From positions 1 through 8,079 of the forward strand of contig JAITST010000447.1 of assembly GCA_031287585.1 (NCBI GenBank): a stretch of 8,079 nt of DNA, read 5' to 3'. Source of the stretch: Planctomycetaceae bacterium. GTDB lineage: Bacteria > Planctomycetota > Planctomycetia > Pirellulales > Thermoguttaceae. Positions 6,194 to 8,079 of this stretch are shown one piece after another. Position 1 is the stretch's first letter. Each line of letters begins with the position of its first letter. The notes below the pieces were generated by a model that had not been told where the DNA came from, did no database searches, and saw only the letters and a list, made by a program, of their open reading frames with translations. Position numbers and translations under genes: made by a program.

Positions 6194-6257
6194 ATTGTCT
6201 AATTTTGATTTCCTGTCAAGAACACCCAATGCGGCTTTTTCAGAAATTTTTGCAACA

Positions 6258-7406
6258 ATGTCACCACCGCTCTCACCATATACCCAATCCGAATTTGGAA
6301 TTAACCCGCTGATGTTTTACTACGAAGTAACGCAGGCGTGTGATTTGGTTTGTAAACATTGCCGTGCGTCGGCGCAGCAACAGCCCGCTTCCGACGAACT
6401 AACGACACCGCAATCGAAACAATTAATCGAACAAGTCGCGTCCTTCCCGCGTAAGCCGCACATGGTTTTCACTGGCGGCGACCCGTTAAAACGCCGCGAC
6501 CTGTTCGAGTTAATCGAATATGCCCGTTCGTTCGGAATAACGACCGCGCTGACTCCCGCCGCGACTCCGCTCGCGACCCGTGAAAGTTTTATCAACGCGA
6601 AAAACGCGGGGGTGCAAGCGTTCGGACTAAGTCTCGACGGTGACAACGCTCCTCTTCACGATGCGTTTCGCGGCTTCGATGGCTCGTTTGATAAAACGTT
6701 AGAACTGATTGCAATCGCGAACGAATTACAAATTCCGGTTCAGGTGAATACTTCAATCACACGCCGAAACTTTGAGTTTATCGACGAAATCGCGGAATTG
6801 TTGGCGAAGCAACGCGGTGTGAGTATGTGGGCGGTTTTCTTTTTGGTACCGGTTGGTCGCGGACTTGAAGAGGAGCGAATTAGTCCGCAAGAATACGAAA
6901 TTGCGTTTGAAAAGTTGTGGCAACACGCCCAACAAAAACCGTTCGCGGTCAAAACAACTGAAGCCCCGCACTATCGCCGTTTCGTTTTCCGCAAAGGACA
7001 CAATCCGCTCGATATTCCGCGACCGTTTCACTTCGGACGCGGCACGGGAAGCGAGGAAAATAGTAACGGTATGCCGACACCGGTAAAACACAGAGCACCG
7101 CTTGGTGTAACAGATGGACGCGGGATAATGTTTGTATCAAACAACGGCACAATTTATCCCGCAGGTTTCTTGCCGTTGGAAACAGGGCGTTTCCCGAAAG
7201 ATTCAGTAGTAGAAACTTACCAAAATCACCCGATATTCAAGTCACTGCAAAATCCCGACAACTACAAAGGTAACTGCGGTCTCTGCGAATACCGTAAAAT
7301 ATGCGGCGGCAGTCGGGCAAGAGCATACGCACTAACAGGCAATCCTCTTGAATCCGACCCGGATTGCGCATACCAAATAGGGCAAGATAACGCACCGTCA
7401 GTCTGA
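6258..7406 (+). CDS. Radical SAM/SPASM-domain protein (TIGR04053-like)
   Basis: With the ATG at 6258 the product has 382 residues. The radical SAM cluster motif is C28-D-L-V-C32-K-H-C35, which binds the [4Fe-4S] cluster that cleaves S-adenosylmethionine. FTGGDPL (71-77) is the SAM-contacting GGE/D-P motif and FGLSLDG (122-128) a core strand. The C-terminal part has a SPASM/twitch-like cysteine set C340-G-L-C343, C349 and C370 in NCGLCEYRKICGGSRARAYA (339-358), expected to hold at least one auxiliary iron-sulfur cluster. The overall pattern recalls the family NCBI names TIGR04053, related to heme and peptide-modifying enzymes such as AhbD/NirJ and PqqE; its reaction is unknown to me. I preferred ATG 6258 over a TTG at 6195 because the promoter leaves the TTG untranscribed and similarity begins just after 6258. 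A GNAT gene follows after 16 bases. No precursor-peptide gene is visible nearby. Confidence 0.9.
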   Translation: MSPPLSPYTQSEFGINPLMFYYEVTQACDLVCKHCRASAQQQPASDELTTPQSKQLIEQVASFPRKPHMVFTGGDPLKRRDLFELIEYARSFGITTALTPAATPLATRESFINAKNAGVQAFGLSLDGDNAPLHDAFRGFDGSFDKTLELIAIANELQIPVQVNTSITRRNFEFIDEIAELLAKQRGVSMWAVFFLVPVGRGLEEERISPQEYEIAFEKLWQHAQQKPFAVKTTEAPHYRRFVFRKGHNPLDIPRPFHFGRGTGSEENSNGMPTPVKHRAPLGVTDGRGIMFVSNNGTIYPAGFLPLETGRFPKDSVVETYQNHPIFKSLQNPDNYKGNCGLCEYRKICGGSRARAYALTGNPLESDPDCAYQIGQDNAPSV

Positions 7407-7413
7407 ATAACGT

Positions 7414-7417
7414 GGAG
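7414..7417 (+). promoter_or_regulatory. Ribosome-binding site deciding the GNAT start
   Basis: GGAG is followed by two ATGs, at 7420 and 7423. The spacing is 2 bases to the first and 5 to the second, so the second ATG is the more plausible start. Confidence 0.5.
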
Positions 7418-7422
7418 AAATG

Positions 7423-7974
7423 ATGAGAGTGAAATATATCAAACGGTTTCAGATGGTTTATGATTTCACGAAGATACCGCCGCCGTCTGATACGTTGCCG
7501 CGAGGGTTTGGTTGGGTGACGTGGCGCGATGATATACTTGCAATTCACGCGAGAGTTATGTTTGAGAGTTTTCGGAACACGATTGACGCAACGCTGTTTC
7601 CGACGTTTTCTCAACATGACCGTTGTTTACGTCTTATGGAATCAATCGCGTCAAATTCGTACTTTGAACCGATGGCAACAATGTTAATAACTCACAACCG
7701 TGACGATGGAGCAATCATCCCAATCGCGGGAATACAAGGATTTCGCCTAGACCAATACTGCGGCGCGATACAGAATGTCGGAGTTATACCGGAATATCGC
7801 GGTTACGGTTTCGGTAAACTATTGTTGGCTGGCTGCCTCAACGGATTCTACAAAATATCGGTAAACAAAGTCTCGTTAGAAGCAACCGCCGATAATCATC
7901 GTGCGGTAAAAGTTTACAAGAAAGTCGGATTTGAAACGTTAAAAGTAGTATTCAAAGAAACGACTGATTCGTAA
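7423..7974 (+). CDS. GNAT-family N-acetyltransferase
   Basis: The 183-residue product has a C-terminal GNAT domain that would transfer an acetyl group from acetyl-CoA to an amine. The acetyl-CoA pyrophosphate-binding motif is VGVIPEYRGYGFGKLLL (119-135), with the Q/RxxGxG/A pattern as R126-G-Y-G-F-G131. SLEATADNHRAVKVYKKVGF (151-170) is the typical final strand-helix-strand with Asn158 and Tyr165. Residues 1-90 (MRVKYIKRFQM..., WVTWRDDILAIHARVMFESF at 31-50) are a less common N-terminal region that I recall, without being able to check, from planctomycete GNAT proteins. The start was chosen by GGAG spacing; an ATG at 7420 adds one residue. It is probably cotranscribed with the radical SAM gene 16 bases upstream. 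The substrate cannot be predicted. Confidence 0.88.
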   Translation: MRVKYIKRFQMVYDFTKIPPPSDTLPRGFGWVTWRDDILAIHARVMFESFRNTIDATLFPTFSQHDRCLRLMESIASNSYFEPMATMLITHNRDDGAIIPIAGIQGFRLDQYCGAIQNVGVIPEYRGYGFGKLLLAGCLNGFYKISVNKVSLEATADNHRAVKVYKKVGFETLKVVFKETTDS

Positions 7975-8014
7975 GATGTTATTGCGTCAAAATTGGGAAC
8001 ACGTAAAATAAAAC

Positions 8015-8076
8015 AACAGCCCCGACCATCAAGTGAGCAAGAATCAATTTTCTCTACATTGACAGTCGGGGCTGTT
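8015..8076. terminator. Perfect 12-bp inverted repeat with a 38-base loop, possible bidirectional terminator
   Basis: AACAGCCCCGAC (8015-8026) is exactly complementary to GTCGGGGCTGTT (8065-8076). It lies 40 bases after the GNAT stop. On the minus strand it is followed by GTTTTATTTTA, a T-rich tail suited to terminating a gene arriving from the right of the window. On the + strand the window ends before a T-run could be seen. The loop is much longer than in ordinary intrinsic terminators, so another role (repeat element or RNA structure) is possible. Confidence 0.45.
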
Positions 8077-8079
8077 AAT

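Noticed and set aside
6195..6257. N-terminal extension of the radical SAM protein from a TTG start
   Set aside because: The TTG is an uncommon start, lies upstream of the expected transcription start set by TATAGT at 6188-6193, and the added 21 residues show no family similarity.
7975..8012. Short frame after the GNAT gene (MLLRQNWEHVK) as a candidate precursor peptide for the radical SAM enzyme
   Set aside because: Only 11 residues, no ribosome-binding site, and no Cys/Gly/Tyr core or leader pattern typical of such peptides.

Overview
The window looks like chromosome from an anaerobic or facultative planctomycete (Planctomycetota, possibly a Pirellulales or gut-type lineage). That placement is an inference. 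It rests on moderate base composition, mostly weak Shine-Dalgarno signals, and the style of three proteins: the BatA-type von Willebrand factor A (vWA) protein, the TIGR04053-like radical SAM/SPASM protein, and the GNAT protein that begins MRVKYIKRF. An indolepyruvate:ferredoxin oxidoreductase subunit points to an anaerobic lifestyle. No rRNA, tRNA or CRISPR array was seen.

Left part (1-1305) is a disturbed region. The minus strand at the left edge encodes what looks like the N-terminal DNA-binding part of an IS4/Tn5-type transposase, without a usable in-frame start. At 328-906 (+) lies a BatA-like vWA protein that stops abruptly in the middle of the vWA domain. About 400 bases of AT-rich noncoding DNA follow. 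They hold a long imperfect hairpin (1127-1221) and then a promoter for a stand-alone CheX-domain gene (1306-1833, +).

Centre (1895-6088) is five genes in a row on the minus strand, transcribed from right to left: accB (biotin carrier), accC (biotin carboxylase), a FabZ-like hydroxyacyl-ACP dehydratase, a MoxR AAA+ ATPase and iorB. accB and accC are 4 bases apart and fabZ/moxR overlap as ATGA, so both pairs are probably coupled. accBC make the biotin-carboxylating half of acetyl-CoA carboxylase and the dehydratase also belongs to fatty-acid synthesis. MoxR is the usual chaperone partner of BatA-type proteins, yet here it lies on the opposite strand from the broken vWA gene with two unrelated genes between them. 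iorB stands without iorA.

Right part (6258-7974) is a divergent + strand pair: a radical SAM/SPASM protein and a GNAT acetyltransferase 16 bases downstream, preceded by a good sigma-70-like promoter. A perfect 12-bp inverted repeat closes the window and may terminate this pair.

I did not find a clearly undescribed system. The points most worth a second look are the rearranged Bat/MoxR locus with a transposase fragment beside it, the long hairpin upstream of the CheX gene, and the radical SAM-GNAT pair.
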